Shown here piece by piece: positions 13,071 through 13,071 of a stretch of 13,071 nucleotides of DNA. Both the position numbers and the translations under genes were made by a program. Source of the DNA: JAHDHW01 sp964551455. Lineage in GTDB: Bacteria > Bacteroidota > Bacteroidia > Chitinophagales > Saprospiraceae. How positions within the stretch are numbered: the stretch's first letter is position 1; each line of letters begins with the position of its first letter. The stretch lies in assembly GCA_964551455.1 (NCBI GenBank), contig CAZKDA010000131.1:1-13071 (forward strand), in the 5' to 3' direction. The notes beneath the pieces were generated by a model that made no database searches, was not told where the DNA came from, and was given only the letters and a program-made list of their open reading frames with translations.

Positions 13071-13071
13071 T

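Overview
The window looks like chromosomal DNA of a member of the Bacteroidota, probably an uncultured or Bacteroidales-like lineage. The signs are a LytS-type histidine kinase with TPR repeats, a LytTR response regulator, a small double-glycine-leader peptide of the kind common in this phylum, a metal-type KdsA of lipopolysaccharide synthesis, and several start regions preceded by the Bacteroidota -7 box TAnnTTTG. The taxonomic call is inference; no rRNA or tRNA gene is visible.

Layout from left to right. 1-269: GC-rich imperfect palindrome and an AT-rich leader. 270-2666 (+): penicillin-binding protein 1C. 2667-3479: no conventional gene, but three copies of a hairpin element with compensatory base changes, each followed by the same short block holding a mini-ORF (MRKLxA). 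3480-5397 (-): one TPR/LytS histidine kinase gene split into two frames at an A10 run. 5482-5637 (-): an unlisted 51-codon peptide gene with a double-glycine leader, followed by an intrinsic terminator before the kinase. 5638-6105: AT-rich, no gene seen. 6106-6775 (-): BrnT/BrnA-like toxin-antitoxin pair. 7007-7771 (-): LytTR response regulator ending at a perfect 16-bp hairpin. 7993-8812 (+): voltage-gated potassium channel with a C-terminal zinc ribbon, interrupted by a frameshift in the last membrane helix. 8838-9251 (-): DoxX-like membrane protein. 9252-9430: short tandem repeats and a palindrome. 9431-10990 (-): FAD-dependent dehydrogenase. 11067-11513 and 11668-12117 (-): two related secreted proteins. 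12197-13009 (-): KdsA.

The peptide gene, the kinase and the LytTR regulator form the most interesting cluster: a secretable peptide, a TPR sensor with no evident membrane segment, and a DNA-binding regulator, with a toxin-antitoxin module sitting between kinase and regulator. A peptide-signalling or peptide-export control circuit is a reasonable hypothesis, but no transporter or modifying enzyme is present in the window. The triplicated hairpin element just downstream of the kinase is the strongest unexplained structure. Two of the larger genes are frame-broken, one at a homopolymer and one by an apparent short deletion; sequencing error cannot be excluded for either.
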